A stretch of DNA of 64,000 nucleotides, taken from NCBI RefSeq assembly GCF_019669905.1, contig NZ_AP019777.1, positions 2,852,001-2,916,000 of the forward strand, written 5' to 3'. The position numbers and the translations under genes were made by a program. This stretch comes from Methylomonas koyamae. Its GTDB lineage: Bacteria; Pseudomonadota; Gammaproteobacteria; Methylococcales; Methylomonadaceae. The notes below the pieces were generated by a model. That model did no database searches. It had not been told where the DNA came from and saw nothing but the letters and a program-made list of their open reading frames with translations. Below, in pieces: positions 1 through 8,657 of the stretch; positions within the stretch are counted from its first letter, which is position 1; each line of letters begins with the position of its first letter.

Positions 1-962
1 GCTTGAACAACCCGCAACTGGACCAATTGCTTGGCTTGCAGGCCGACGAATTGCGCGAGGAAATCGAACTGGTCAAAGGCGCCAGCCACGAATTCGATCT
101 GCAAAAATACCTGCGCGGCGGGCAAACCCCGGTGTTTTTCGGTTCGGCCATCAACAACTTCGGTATCGTCGAACTGCTCGACGCCTTCGCCGAATTCGCG
201 CCGCCGCCGCGTCCGCGCCAAGCCGAGCAGCGCGAAGTCAAACCGGAAGAAGACAAATTTACCGGCTTCGTCTTCAAGATTCAGGCCAACATGGACCCGG
301 CTCACCGCGACCGCGTCGCCTTCATGCGCATCTGCTCCGGCAAATTCGACAAAGGCATGAAGATGCACCACGTACGGATCGGCAAAGCCATCCAGGTCGC
401 CAACGCCATTACCTTTCAGGCCGACAGCCGTAAGCATGTCGAAGAAGCCTACCCCGGCGATATCATCGGCTTACACAACCACGGCACCATCCAGGTCGGC
501 GATACCTTTACCCAAGGCGAAACCTTGAAATTCGGCGGCATCCCCTACTTCGCGCCGGAATTGTTCCGCCGCGTGGTGTTAAAAGACCCATTGCGGGCCA
601 AGGCCTTGCAAAAAGGCTTGGTGCAATTAACCGAGGAAGGCGCCACCCAGTTGTTCAAGCCATTGAAAAACAACGACTTAATTCTGGGCGCGGTCGGCAT
701 TCTGCAGTTCGACGTCACCGCACACCGGTTGAAGCACGAGTACAACGTCGAATGCGTTTACGACGCTTCGCCGATCAATACCGTGCGCTGGATCAGCTCG
801 GACAATCCGGCCAAACTGGAAGAGTTCAAGAACAAGGCCTTCGAAAATCTAGCCGAAGACGGCGGCGGTTATTTGGTCTATCTGGCAACCAGCCGGGTCA
901 ATCTGCAATTGACGGAAGAACGCTGGCCGGACATTCACTTCAGCGCGACGCGGGAACTGTAA
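1..962 (+). CDS. prfC: Peptide chain release factor 3, C-terminal part (partial)
   Basis: RF3 is the GTPase that recycles RF1 and RF2 from the ribosome after termination. Only about 320 C-terminal codons are present and the reading frame is open at the left edge, so the GTP-binding G1-G3 motifs lie outside the window. The visible part has the family's [16 protein letters not shown] stretch, the domain II segment around [17 protein letters not shown], and the RF3-type tail ending [13 protein letters not shown]. These separate it from EF-G. E. coli RF3 is about 529 residues, so roughly 210 residues are missing on the left. It runs convergently into the next gene, with a hairpin terminator just after the stop. 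Confidence 0.95.
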   Translation, partial: LNNPQLDQLLGLQADELREEIELVKGASHEFDLQKYLRGGQTPVFFGSAINNFGIVELLDAFAEFAPPPRPRQAEQREVKPEEDKFTGFVFKIQANMDPAHRDRVAFMRICSGKFDKGMKMHHVRIGKAIQVANAITFQADSRKHVEEAYPGDIIGLHNHGTIQVGDTFTQGETLKFGGIPYFAPELFRRVVLKDPLRAKALQKGLVQLTEEGATQLFKPLKNNDLILGAVGILQFDVTAHRLKHEYNVECVYDASPINTVRWISSDNPAKLEEFKNKAFENLAEDGGGYLVYLATSRVNLQLTEERWPDIHFSATREL

Positions 963-975
963 ATCCCGCGCATAA

Positions 976-999
976 AAAAGGGGCCGCAAGGCCCCTTTT
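976..999. terminator. Bidirectional rho-independent terminator
   Basis: A perfect inverted repeat has four A, four G and CC in the left arm, a GCAA tetraloop, and the complementary right arm ending in four T. It lies 14 bases after the prfC stop and 17 bases before the end of the opposing gene. A-runs and T-runs flank both sides, so it can terminate transcription from either direction. Confidence 0.85.
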
Positions 1000-1015
1000 C
1001 CTTATCCGTAAAGAC

Positions 1016-1339
1016 TTATTTCGCGGCTTCGGCGATTTTATTGAAAGCCTCTACCCGTTGTTTGCCCAAGTTAGCCAGTTCAATGCCGTTTTCGACGATC
1101 ATCGGAATCAGACCCGGCGTGTTGTAAACGATTTTACCCAAGTAGGCCACGGCAGGCACCGCAACGATAGCGCCGAACAAAGTACCGATGCCCAGCACGC
1201 TCAAGGCTTTGGTAATCAGTACCACGATATCCAGCGGCAGCAAAATCATCGTGCCAAAGTAAACCAGCACAATGAATGTAAACAAGGCGAACACCACGAA
1301 CTGCAACAGCCTTACCAGCACAACATTTAGGTTTTTCAT
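1016..1339 (-). CDS. Small inner-membrane protein of unknown function
   Basis: This 107-residue protein begins MKNLNVVLVRLLQFVVF. Two or three long hydrophobic segments cover roughly residues 5-30, 32-50 and 55-75, and a short polar amphipathic tail ends in FNKIAEAAK. I chose the ATG at 1339 because the hydrophobic protein starts there and a GAGAAAT stretch precedes it; a longer open frame upstream to 1408 has a basic, unrelated-looking extension. I do not recognise a family. It sits alone between prfC (convergent) and the rhomboid gene on the same strand. It is probably a real membrane protein, because composition and codon use match the neighbours, but no function is proposed. Confidence 0.6.
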   Translation of the reverse strand: MKNLNVVLVRLLQFVVFALFTFIVLVYFGTMILLPLDIVVLITKALSVLGIGTLFGAIVAVPAVAYLGKIVYNTPGLIPMIVENGIELANLGKQRVEAFNKIAEAAK

Positions 1340-1484
1340 GATCAATATTTCTCGATTGGATGGGGATTCTTTTGCATTTATAAGCAACGGCCTTGATTTG
1401 TATCGCATTTTCCGCCGCTTGCTAACGCCGGCATTATAAAATAAAACCCCTAGCGTTTTCTTTACTTTTTGCCCGCCGCAGCGC

Positions 1485-2189
1485 TTATTCCGCGCTTAAA
1501 TCCGCCTGAGCGGGTTTGTTGTCGATGAATAGCGGATGCAACAAAGCCCCGGCCGCGAAACCGCCCAAGTGCGACCACCAAGCCGAATCGACCGCAACGT
1601 TGTCGAATACCGCGGCTGTAAACGCATCGCCCAATTGCACGATCACCCAGAAGCCGAGAAAGGCAATCGCCGGCACCTGAAAAAACAGCGGATAAAACAA
1701 GATCGGCACCAAAATCACTACCGTCGCGTAAGGAAAACGCACGAAATAGGCCCCCAAGACACCGGCAATTGCGCCGGACGCGCCGACCACCGGCACCGCC
1801 ATGGTCGGATAAAAGTACCATTGGGCGTAGGTCGCAAGCAGCCCGCACAGGATATAAAACACCGTAAAGCGCCGGTGTCCCATTAAATCTTCGATGTTGT
1901 CGGCGAAGATCCACAAAAACACCATATTCATCAGCAGGTGCAAAAACCCGCCGTGCAGGAACAGGCTGGTCAGAAATGACAAGTAATGGTCCGGCGGCAA
2001 ACCGAAGGCATAAGCCCAGTCCGGATTGGAATAACGAATCGGCACCATGCCGTACATGTAGGCGAAGTGCTGGCCGACCTCGTCCGGCATCAACAACATC
2101 ATCAAATACACCGCAACGCACACGGCCATGATGCCCCACGTGACGTAAGGCTTAGTCTGGCAAGGTATCGAATCTCGAATCGGTATCAT
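1485..2189 (-). CDS. Rhomboid family intramembrane serine protease
   Basis: A 234-residue polytopic protein with the rhomboid signature. HGGFLHLLMN (H79, H84, N88) carries the oxyanion-side His and Asn, GASGA holds the catalytic Ser138, and WWSHLGGFAAG holds the partner His207. About six membrane segments are visible, with the long L1 loop between residues 33 and 70. Rhomboids cleave transmembrane substrates inside the bilayer; the substrate here cannot be deduced. The Ser-His dyad is intact, so activity is likely. The ATG at 2189 follows AAGAGGG at good spacing. It lies 40 bases downstream of hrpA on the same strand and may be cotranscribed with it. Confidence 0.92.
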   Translation of the reverse strand: MIPIRDSIPCQTKPYVTWGIMAVCVAVYLMMLLMPDEVGQHFAYMYGMVPIRYSNPDWAYAFGLPPDHYLSFLTSLFLHGGFLHLLMNMVFLWIFADNIEDLMGHRRFTVFYILCGLLATYAQWYFYPTMAVPVVGASGAIAGVLGAYFVRFPYATVVILVPILFYPLFFQVPAIAFLGFWVIVQLGDAFTAAVFDNVAVDSAWWSHLGGFAAGALLHPLFIDNKPAQADLSAE

Positions 2190-2229
2190 CGGTTGCCCTC
2201 TTAGTTATGGTTTCTCCGGCAGCCGAGCT

Positions 2230-5200
2230 TCAATAGCTGTCGTTCCACTGCTTTTCCAGGCGTTGTACCGACACCGGAAATGCCGTTTTCAGTTGTTGAG
2301 CAAATAAAGACACCCGCAGTTCCTCCAAAGCCCAGCGGAAAGATTCCCGCTCCGGCGTCGGCGTGACGGTCTTGCTCTGCCGCTCGATGTGTTGCCAATA
2401 GCGTTGGTTCAGTCGTTTCAGGCCTTGCGTGTCGGCCGAATCCGGCTTCTGCTTGTCCAACCGAAATTCAATTGCCTTCAAATAGCGGGAGATAGCGGGC
2501 AATTGGCCCGCCGGCGTGTAGCGTAAAAAGCCTTTGTATAACAGCAAACCCAGCTGCTGTTCGATATCTTCGCGTAACGCCGGCACCACCGACGGCTGTT
2601 GCAAACGCCTGCTCAACGTTTGATAGTTTGCCAGAATTTCTCCGATTTGCTTGCCGGCCTGCGTCATTGTCGCCATCAACCCCGATTTGTTCTTCGCCAG
2701 AATGGCCTCGAACTGCTGCTGGGTGCGGATGGTCTGGCCTTCGACGAATACCGCCGCGAAGACTTGGGACAGAATGTCTTCCTTGAAATCGCCGCCGGCG
2801 CGCTCTTTCAACAATCGATGCACCGGCAACTGGTTATACGCCAGTTGCAAGGCCGGCGATACGCCGTGGTTTTTTAGTATGTATTGCGCGTCTTTTTTAC
2901 AGACCAATTGATACAGCTTGGTTAGGCCATCGAAGTGAGCCAATTCGGCCTTGTGCTGGGTTTCCAGTATTTTCACGCCGACCGTCTGGCCTTCATCGAC
3001 GATGGCCGGAAAGCCGATAAAGCTCTGGCCTTTTTGCATGAACTGCCAGGTTTCCGGCAAGTCGTCGAAGGCCCAGGCGATGCAGCCGGTGTGATTCATT
3101 TCTTCCTGGGCCAATTTGTCGAAACTGTCGCCGGCCTTGGTCGCGTGTTCGGCTTGCAGCTTGGCCAGATTACGGCCGTAACCGATGGCCCGGCCGGCGT
3201 CATCGACGACGCGGAAATTCATTTTCAAATGTTCCGGCAATTGATCCGGCTGCCATTCGTTGAGCGGAATCGCCTCGCCGGTCAGTTTGCGCAAACGATT
3301 GCTAAGCCATTCGTAGACCGAACCCTTGAAATCCGGCTCGATTTCCAGACAGGCCTTGGCGGTGTTCGGCACCGGCACGAAGTGCTTGCGTAGATGCTTG
3401 GGTAAGGCCTTAATCAAGGCCACGACTTTTTCCTCCAGCATACCGGGCACCAGCCAGTCGAACGGCGCCTGCCTGATCTGGTTAAGCTGATGTACCGGAA
3501 TGATCGCGGTAACGCCGTCCTCGTCGTGGCCCGGCTCGAAGCGGTAATGCAGTTCGATGGTCAAATCGCCAACTTTCTTGCTGTCTGGAAAATCCCAGTC
3601 GTTGATTTGATTGTCATCGTGGCGGGTCAAGTCTTCCTTGGTCAAAAACAGAATCTTCGGATTTTCCCGTTCGACCTTTTTGCGCCATTGATCCAAGGCA
3701 ATGCCGCTGACGATCTCGGCCGGCAGTTTCTGGTCGTAAAACCGGTACAGCCACTCCTCGTCTTCCACCAAATCCACCCGGCGGCCTTTGTGCTGGATGT
3801 AGCCGACTTCCTCCAACAGTTTTTCGTTGGCCTTAAAAAACGGCGCGTTGGAATGGTAATCCTGATTGACCAGCGCGTGGCGGATGAACATCTCCCGCGC
3901 CGCTTTGGGATCGACGTTTTCGTAGGGCACTTTGCGCTTGGCGGTCAAGGTCAGGCCGTACAACAAGGTGCGTTCGTAAACGCCGCAGCGGCCGGCGTTT
4001 TTCTCCCAATGCGGGTCGTAATAATTGCGTTTGACCAGATGCTGGGCGCAGGCTTCTATCCATTCCGGCTCGATCTTGGCGACGGTGCGGGCGTAGACCT
4101 TGCTGGTCTCGACCTGCTCGGCGGCCATAATCCACTTCGGCCGCGCCTTATGCTGGCCGGAACCGGGGAAGATGAAAAACTTCAAGCCGCGCGCGCCCAG
4201 GTATTCGTACTGCTCGTGTCTGAAACCGATGTTGGACAGCAAGCCCGGCAGCAGTGCCATGTGTATCTGCTCGTAATTGGCCGGATTGCCGCTAGTCTTG
4301 AGTTGCAAATCGCCGCGCGCCACCTGCATGATCTGGGCGTGGATGTCGTGCCACTCGCGCATCCTGATGTAGGACAGGAAATTGTCCTGGCAGTATTTAC
4401 GCAACTTGCTGTTGGTCAGGTGCTTTTTCTGTTCCTCGAAGGCATTCCACAAATTGAGCAAGGTCAGAAAGTCCGAATCCTCAGCCTTGAACTGGGCATG
4501 TTTGGCTTCGGCCTGCGGCAATTTATCGGCCGGCTTGTCGCGCGGGTCTTGAATGCTCAAGGCCGAGACGATAATCGCCACCTCGTGCAGCGAACCCAGT
4601 TGCGCGGCCGCGAGCAGCATGCGCGCCAGTTTCGGGTCGGTCGGAATCTTCGCCAACTGCCGGCCGGTTTCGGTGAGATTACCTTGCTTGTCCAAGGCAT
4701 CGACTTCGAACAGCGAAGTCTTGCCGTCGCGCACCATTTTTTCGTCGGGCGGCTCGACGAACGGAAACTCCTCGATGTCGCCCAATTTCAGCGCCGCCAT
4801 CTGCAAGATCACCGACGACAGATTGGTGCGCAGTATCTCGGGATCGGTAAATTCCGGCCGGGCCAGATAATCCTCTTTCGAATACAGCCGAATGCAAATA
4901 CCTTCCGCGACCCGGCCGCAACGCCCTGCCCTTTGATTGGCGCTGGCTTGCGAGATGCGCTCTATCGGCAGGCGCTGAATCTTGCTACGCGCGCTATAGC
5001 GGCTGATGCGTGCATGGCCGGAATCGATCACGCAACGGATGCCGGGCACGGTCAACGAAGTTTCGGCGACGTTGGTCGCCAACACGATGCGCGGCTTGTT
5101 GCCGCTAGGCTTGAATACCCGCTCCTGCTCGGCGACACTGAGCTTAGAATACAACGGCAACACCTCGTAGCGACCGTTATTGTGCGACTTGCGTAAGGAT

Positions 5201-6123
5201 TCGGTGGTCTCGCGAATCTCGTGTTCGCCGCTCAGGAAAATCAGGATGTCGCCGCGCAAATCCCGGTACAGCTCGTCCACCGCATCCAGAATGGCCTGCT
5301 GCAAGTCGGCCGAAGTCTCGTCGTCTTCCTCGATTAACTCGATAGGCCGGTAGCGGATGTCCACCGGGTAGGTGCGGCCGGAGACATTGACGATGGGCGC
5401 GCCGCCGAAATGCTGAGCAAAACGCTCGGGGTCGATGGTCGCCGAGGTGATCACCACTTTCAAATCCGGCCGCTTCGGCAACAGCCAGCGCAGATAGCCC
5501 AGCAGAAAGTCGATGTTCAGGCTGCGTTCGTGGGCCTCGTCGATGATCAGCGTGTCGTATTGGTTAAGGTAACGGTCGTTCTGCGTTTCCGCCAGCAGAA
5601 TGCCGTCGGTCATCAGTTTGACCAGCGAATTCGGCGCGGTCTGATCATGAAACCTCACCTTGTAACCGACCGTGTTGCCGATGGCCTGACCCAGCTCCTC
5701 GGCGATACGGTCGGCGACGGTGCGCGCCGCGATACGCCGCGGCTGGGTATGGCCGATCATGCCGCTGATGCCACGGCCGATTTCGAGGCAAATCTTCGGC
5801 AACTGGGTGGTCTTGCCGGAACCGGTCTCGCCGCAGACGATGGTGACCTGGTTGTTCCTGATCAGCTCGGCAATCTCGTCCTTCTTGCCGCTGACCGGCA
5901 AATCCGGATAGTTAATCACCGGCACCGAAGCGCGGCGCTGGTTGCAACGGCTTACCGAGCGCTCGATCTTGTCGGCCAGTTGCTGGAGTTGCCCGCCTAC
6001 GTCCTTGCCCTTGCCCGCCTCGCTGCGCAGTCTATCCAACTGGCGTTTCAGGGAATGCCTATCGGCACTCATCGCGGCGGACAAATGCTTTGCCAAGGAT
6101 TGAATTTGTTGCTGAACGGACAT
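2230..6123 (-). CDS. hrpA: ATP-dependent RNA helicase HrpA (DEAH box)
   Basis: A 1297-residue helicase close to the family length of about 1300. Walker A is GETGSGKT (residues 98-105), the DEAH box lies at about 195-198 (IIDEAHERS), and motif VI is QRAGRCGR. The winged-helix/ratchet and OB-fold regions follow, then the long C-terminal extension typical of HrpA rather than HrpB. HrpA acts on mRNA and stalled ribosomes in the cytoplasm. I chose the ATG at 6123 (MSVQQQIQSL); a TTG six codons upstream keeps the frame open but has no better ribosome site. High GC produces long antisense open frames across this gene, which are not genes. Confidence 0.95.
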   Translation of the reverse strand: MSVQQQIQSLAKHLSAAMSADRHSLKRQLDRLRSEAGKGKDVGGQLQQLADKIERSVSRCNQRRASVPVINYPDLPVSGKKDEIAELIRNNQVTIVCGETGSGKTTQLPKICLEIGRGISGMIGHTQPRRIAARTVADRIAEELGQAIGNTVGYKVRFHDQTAPNSLVKLMTDGILLAETQNDRYLNQYDTLIIDEAHERSLNIDFLLGYLRWLLPKRPDLKVVITSATIDPERFAQHFGGAPIVNVSGRTYPVDIRYRPIELIEEDDETSADLQQAILDAVDELYRDLRGDILIFLSGEHEIRETTESLRKSHNNGRYEVLPLYSKLSVAEQERVFKPSGNKPRIVLATNVAETSLTVPGIRCVIDSGHARISRYSARSKIQRLPIERISQASANQRAGRCGRVAEGICIRLYSKEDYLARPEFTDPEILRTNLSSVILQMAALKLGDIEEFPFVEPPDEKMVRDGKTSLFEVDALDKQGNLTETGRQLAKIPTDPKLARMLLAAAQLGSLHEVAIIVSALSIQDPRDKPADKLPQAEAKHAQFKAEDSDFLTLLNLWNAFEEQKKHLTNSKLRKYCQDNFLSYIRMREWHDIHAQIMQVARGDLQLKTSGNPANYEQIHMALLPGLLSNIGFRHEQYEYLGARGLKFFIFPGSGQHKARPKWIMAAEQVETSKVYARTVAKIEPEWIEACAQHLVKRNYYDPHWEKNAGRCGVYERTLLYGLTLTAKRKVPYENVDPKAAREMFIRHALVNQDYHSNAPFFKANEKLLEEVGYIQHKGRRVDLVEDEEWLYRFYDQKLPAEIVSGIALDQWRKKVERENPKILFLTKEDLTRHDDNQINDWDFPDSKKVGDLTIELHYRFEPGHDEDGVTAIIPVHQLNQIRQAPFDWLVPGMLEEKVVALIKALPKHLRKHFVPVPNTAKACLEIEPDFKGSVYEWLSNRLRKLTGEAIPLNEWQPDQLPEHLKMNFRVVDDAGRAIGYGRNLAKLQAEHATKAGDSFDKLAQEEMNHTGCIAWAFDDLPETWQFMQKGQSFIGFPAIVDEGQTVGVKILETQHKAELAHFDGLTKLYQLVCKKDAQYILKNHGVSPALQLAYNQLPVHRLLKERAGGDFKEDILSQVFAAVFVEGQTIRTQQQFEAILAKNKSGLMATMTQAGKQIGEILANYQTLSRRLQQPSVVPALREDIEQQLGLLLYKGFLRYTPAGQLPAISRYLKAIEFRLDKQKPDSADTQGLKRLNQRYWQHIERQSKTVTPTPERESFRWALEELRVSLFAQQLKTAFPVSVQRLEKQWNDSY

Positions 6124-6664
6124 GATTCGCCAAGACGTCAAAAAGCCGGGAATTATACGTGGCTCGCGCGCAAAGGCGCCAAATCAAACCGAAGCTGTTA
6201 CCGGACCCGAATTAAGCGCAACGGCACTATCGAACTTCAGCAGCAACATCATCGCCGTTGCCGAACAAAGCGGCCATAGTTCAACCGCGCTCGAGCAGCG
6301 CGGTTAGCTGCAACGCACACTGGGCAAGCGGAAACCGATTCATACCTAAATTGCCACCTGTCATCGATAGCACGAGTTTGCCCACCTCGCTCAAAACCTC
6401 AAACGCGATGCAGTAATTCGGGCCGGCTCCAGTACGTTTTTCGGGGTTGAAACCACGACCGAGCGCAGAAATCTGCGGCCGCTGCCAAGATTTGACCGGA
6501 AACTGCTAGCCAATCGCCTGAAATCTGGCAAGCTTGGGCGACTATGCCGCTGTTACCTATACCTATTACAATACTCGGCTGAATCGAGCATTCTTCAATC
6601 CAAAGACGCCGCAATTGCTAACTTTCTAACCCATGACCTTGCCCAAAATCGACCGGTGCGGCCA
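6124..6664. other. Intergenic region upstream of the TonB-receptor operon
   Basis: About 540 bases lie between the divergent hrpA and the first TonB-receptor gene. I see no open frame with family resemblance or convincing codon use, and no RNA gene. It must contain the promoters for hrpA (right end of that gene) and for the 12.4-kb signalling operon, but no clear sigma-70 hexamer pair stands out. The AT content is somewhat higher around 6540-6600, which would suit a promoter. Confidence 0.4.
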
Positions 6665-8647
6665 ATGCGTAAACTGATTGCGGCGTCCTTTTTCGCTTCC
6701 GCGGCCTTGGCCGGCGAGGCGCCGCAGGACGATTTCACCAATCTGTCGATCGAAGAACTGTTGAATCTGGAAATCATCAGCGCGTCGCGCCTGGGGCCGA
6801 AAACCAGCCAGGCGCCGACTTCGGTTTCCATTCTGACCGCAAAAGACATCCGCACTTTCGGCTGGCGCACGCTGGCAGAAGCGCTGAACAGCCTGCGCGG
6901 TTTGTTTACCAGCAGCGACCGCAACTACAGTTTTCTCGGCGCGCGCGGTTTCATGCGCAGCGGCGACTACAATTCGCGGATTTTGCTAATGATCGACGGC
7001 CAGCGTCTGAACGAAAACATCTACGACGGCGGCTACATCGCTCAGGAATTCATGCTGGACATGGACTTGGTCGACCATATCGAATACGTCCCCGGTTCAG
7101 GCTCATCGATTTACGGCGCCAATGCGTTTTTGGGCATGATCAACATTGTCACCAAACAGGGCAAAGCCATCAACGGTGCCCAGGTGGCCGGCGAAATCGG
7201 CACCTTCGACACCTATAAGGGCCGAGTCAGTTACGGCAAATCGCTGGATAACGGCGCCGACGTGTTATTTTCCGCCTCGCATTTCGATAGCGCCGGCGTC
7301 GAGAACTTGTATTTCCCAGGGTTCGACACTCCGGAAACCAACCGCGGCGTTGCCCACAATATGGACGACGAGCGCGCCGACCGCTTGTTCGGCAAATTCA
7401 AGTTCGAGGAATTCACACTGAGCGGCGGTTACGTCAACCGCTTCAAACGGGTGCCGACCGCATCCTTCGATGGGATTTTCAACGACCAGCAATTTTTCAC
7501 CGAAGACAAACAGTTTTTTACCAACCTCAAATACGAAAAAAACGTCAGCGATACCGCCAAGTTACAACTGAAGGGCTATTACCAGGGCTACGATTACCAT
7601 GCCGATCAGGCTTATTTGCTGGACGGTAGCCGGGTAATCAACCATGATTTTGCCAGCGGCCGCTGGTGGGGCGGCGAAGCCCAGTTGACCTTTTCGCCGA
7701 TTAACGGCCACAGGATGATCTTGGGCCTGGAATACCAATACGACCAACGCCAAGCGCTGACCAACCACGATATAGACCCCTACTTCTCCTACGTCCGGAG
7801 CCGGCGGAGCGGCCATCGGCTGGAAGCCTATCTGCAAGACGACATCCAAATCCTGGACGATTTGATTTTCAGCGCCGGCGCCCGCGTCGATTACCACCAC
7901 ATGCTGAACAGCATGCAAGCCAATCCGCGGCTCGGCCTGATTTGGAGTCCGTTGGCAAATACCCAATTCAAATTGCTTTACAGTTCGACGTTTCGCGCCC
8001 CCAACTCGTGGGAGCGCGATTACAACGCATTCGGTTTCGTCGCCAATCCCGACATGCGCGAAGAGCAAATCAAAAGCTACGAAGGGATTGTAGAATGGCG
8101 CGCCGCCAACGGTTTGCGGCTGCTAGGCTCGCTGTTTCACAACGATATTTCGCAGTTGCTAATGGGCCGGCCGGCCACCGCGGACATCGACGGCGACTAT
8201 TCGGTGCAAAATTACGGCCGTTACCACGCTTACGGCATCGAGTTGGAAGCGGAAAAACGCTGGAGCTCAGGCCGGTTACTGAAGGCCTCTTACACTTACA
8301 ACCTGCTGACCAACGAAAACAGCCACGGCACTTGGGCGACCTATTCGCCGCAAAACCTGTTCAAATTGCATTATGCCGAATCGTTTTTCAACGATTACAT
8401 GACGCTGGGTATCGAAAACATTTTTATCGACCGGCGCAAACTCGATTACGCCGGCAGCTTTGGCGACGGCTACAATTTAGTAAACATCAACCTGAGTTCC
8501 GATAAACTGATCCGCGGCCTCGACACCTCTTTCGGCATCTACAATTTGTTCGACATCCACCCGCAAATGCCCGGCGTCAGCGACCAGGTCGACATCATCC
8601 GCATGAACGGCAGGGAGCTGCGTTTGAAACTGCAACTGACTTTTTGA
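6665..8647 (+). CDS. TonB-dependent outer-membrane receptor 1
   Basis: A 660-residue outer-membrane protein. A signal peptide (MRKLIAASFFASAALA) is followed by a short region containing LSIEELLNLEI, which resembles the start of this receptor subfamily. The plug domain spans roughly residues 45-160 (TSVSILTAKDIRTFG, then SSIYGANAFLGMINIVTKQG), and a beta-barrel extends to the C-terminal phenylalanine (LRLKLQLTF). The ligand cannot be read from the sequence. The start was placed at the ATG at 6665, which directly begins the signal peptide; a GTG three codons upstream is an alternative. It is the first gene of the operon, ten bases before a second receptor, and is probably coupled to the downstream YfiR-kinase module rather than being a plain siderophore receptor (inference). 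Confidence 0.88.
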   Translation: MRKLIAASFFASAALAGEAPQDDFTNLSIEELLNLEIISASRLGPKTSQAPTSVSILTAKDIRTFGWRTLAEALNSLRGLFTSSDRNYSFLGARGFMRSGDYNSRILLMIDGQRLNENIYDGGYIAQEFMLDMDLVDHIEYVPGSGSSIYGANAFLGMINIVTKQGKAINGAQVAGEIGTFDTYKGRVSYGKSLDNGADVLFSASHFDSAGVENLYFPGFDTPETNRGVAHNMDDERADRLFGKFKFEEFTLSGGYVNRFKRVPTASFDGIFNDQQFFTEDKQFFTNLKYEKNVSDTAKLQLKGYYQGYDYHADQAYLLDGSRVINHDFASGRWWGGEAQLTFSPINGHRMILGLEYQYDQRQALTNHDIDPYFSYVRSRRSGHRLEAYLQDDIQILDDLIFSAGARVDYHHMLNSMQANPRLGLIWSPLANTQFKLLYSSTFRAPNSWERDYNAFGFVANPDMREEQIKSYEGIVEWRAANGLRLLGSLFHNDISQLLMGRPATADIDGDYSVQNYGRYHAYGIELEAEKRWSSGRLLKASYTYNLLTNENSHGTWATYSPQNLFKLHYAESFFNDYMTLGIENIFIDRRKLDYAGSFGDGYNLVNINLSSDKLIRGLDTSFGIYNLFDIHPQMPGVSDQVDIIRMNGRELRLKLQLTF

Positions 8648-8657
8648 GCATCCGCCG

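Noticed and set aside
3490..5196. Long antisense open frame (568 codons) across hrpA
   Set aside because: It lies wholly opposite a well-conserved helicase gene, has no domain resemblance and reflects GC-rich codon bias.
6311..6400. String resembling parts of a c-di-GMP riboswitch (CGCAC, GGGCAA) ahead of the c-di-GMP operon
   Set aside because: The conserved second half of the aptamer (the GACGCAAAGCC-like block and its stems) is missing, so the match is too short.
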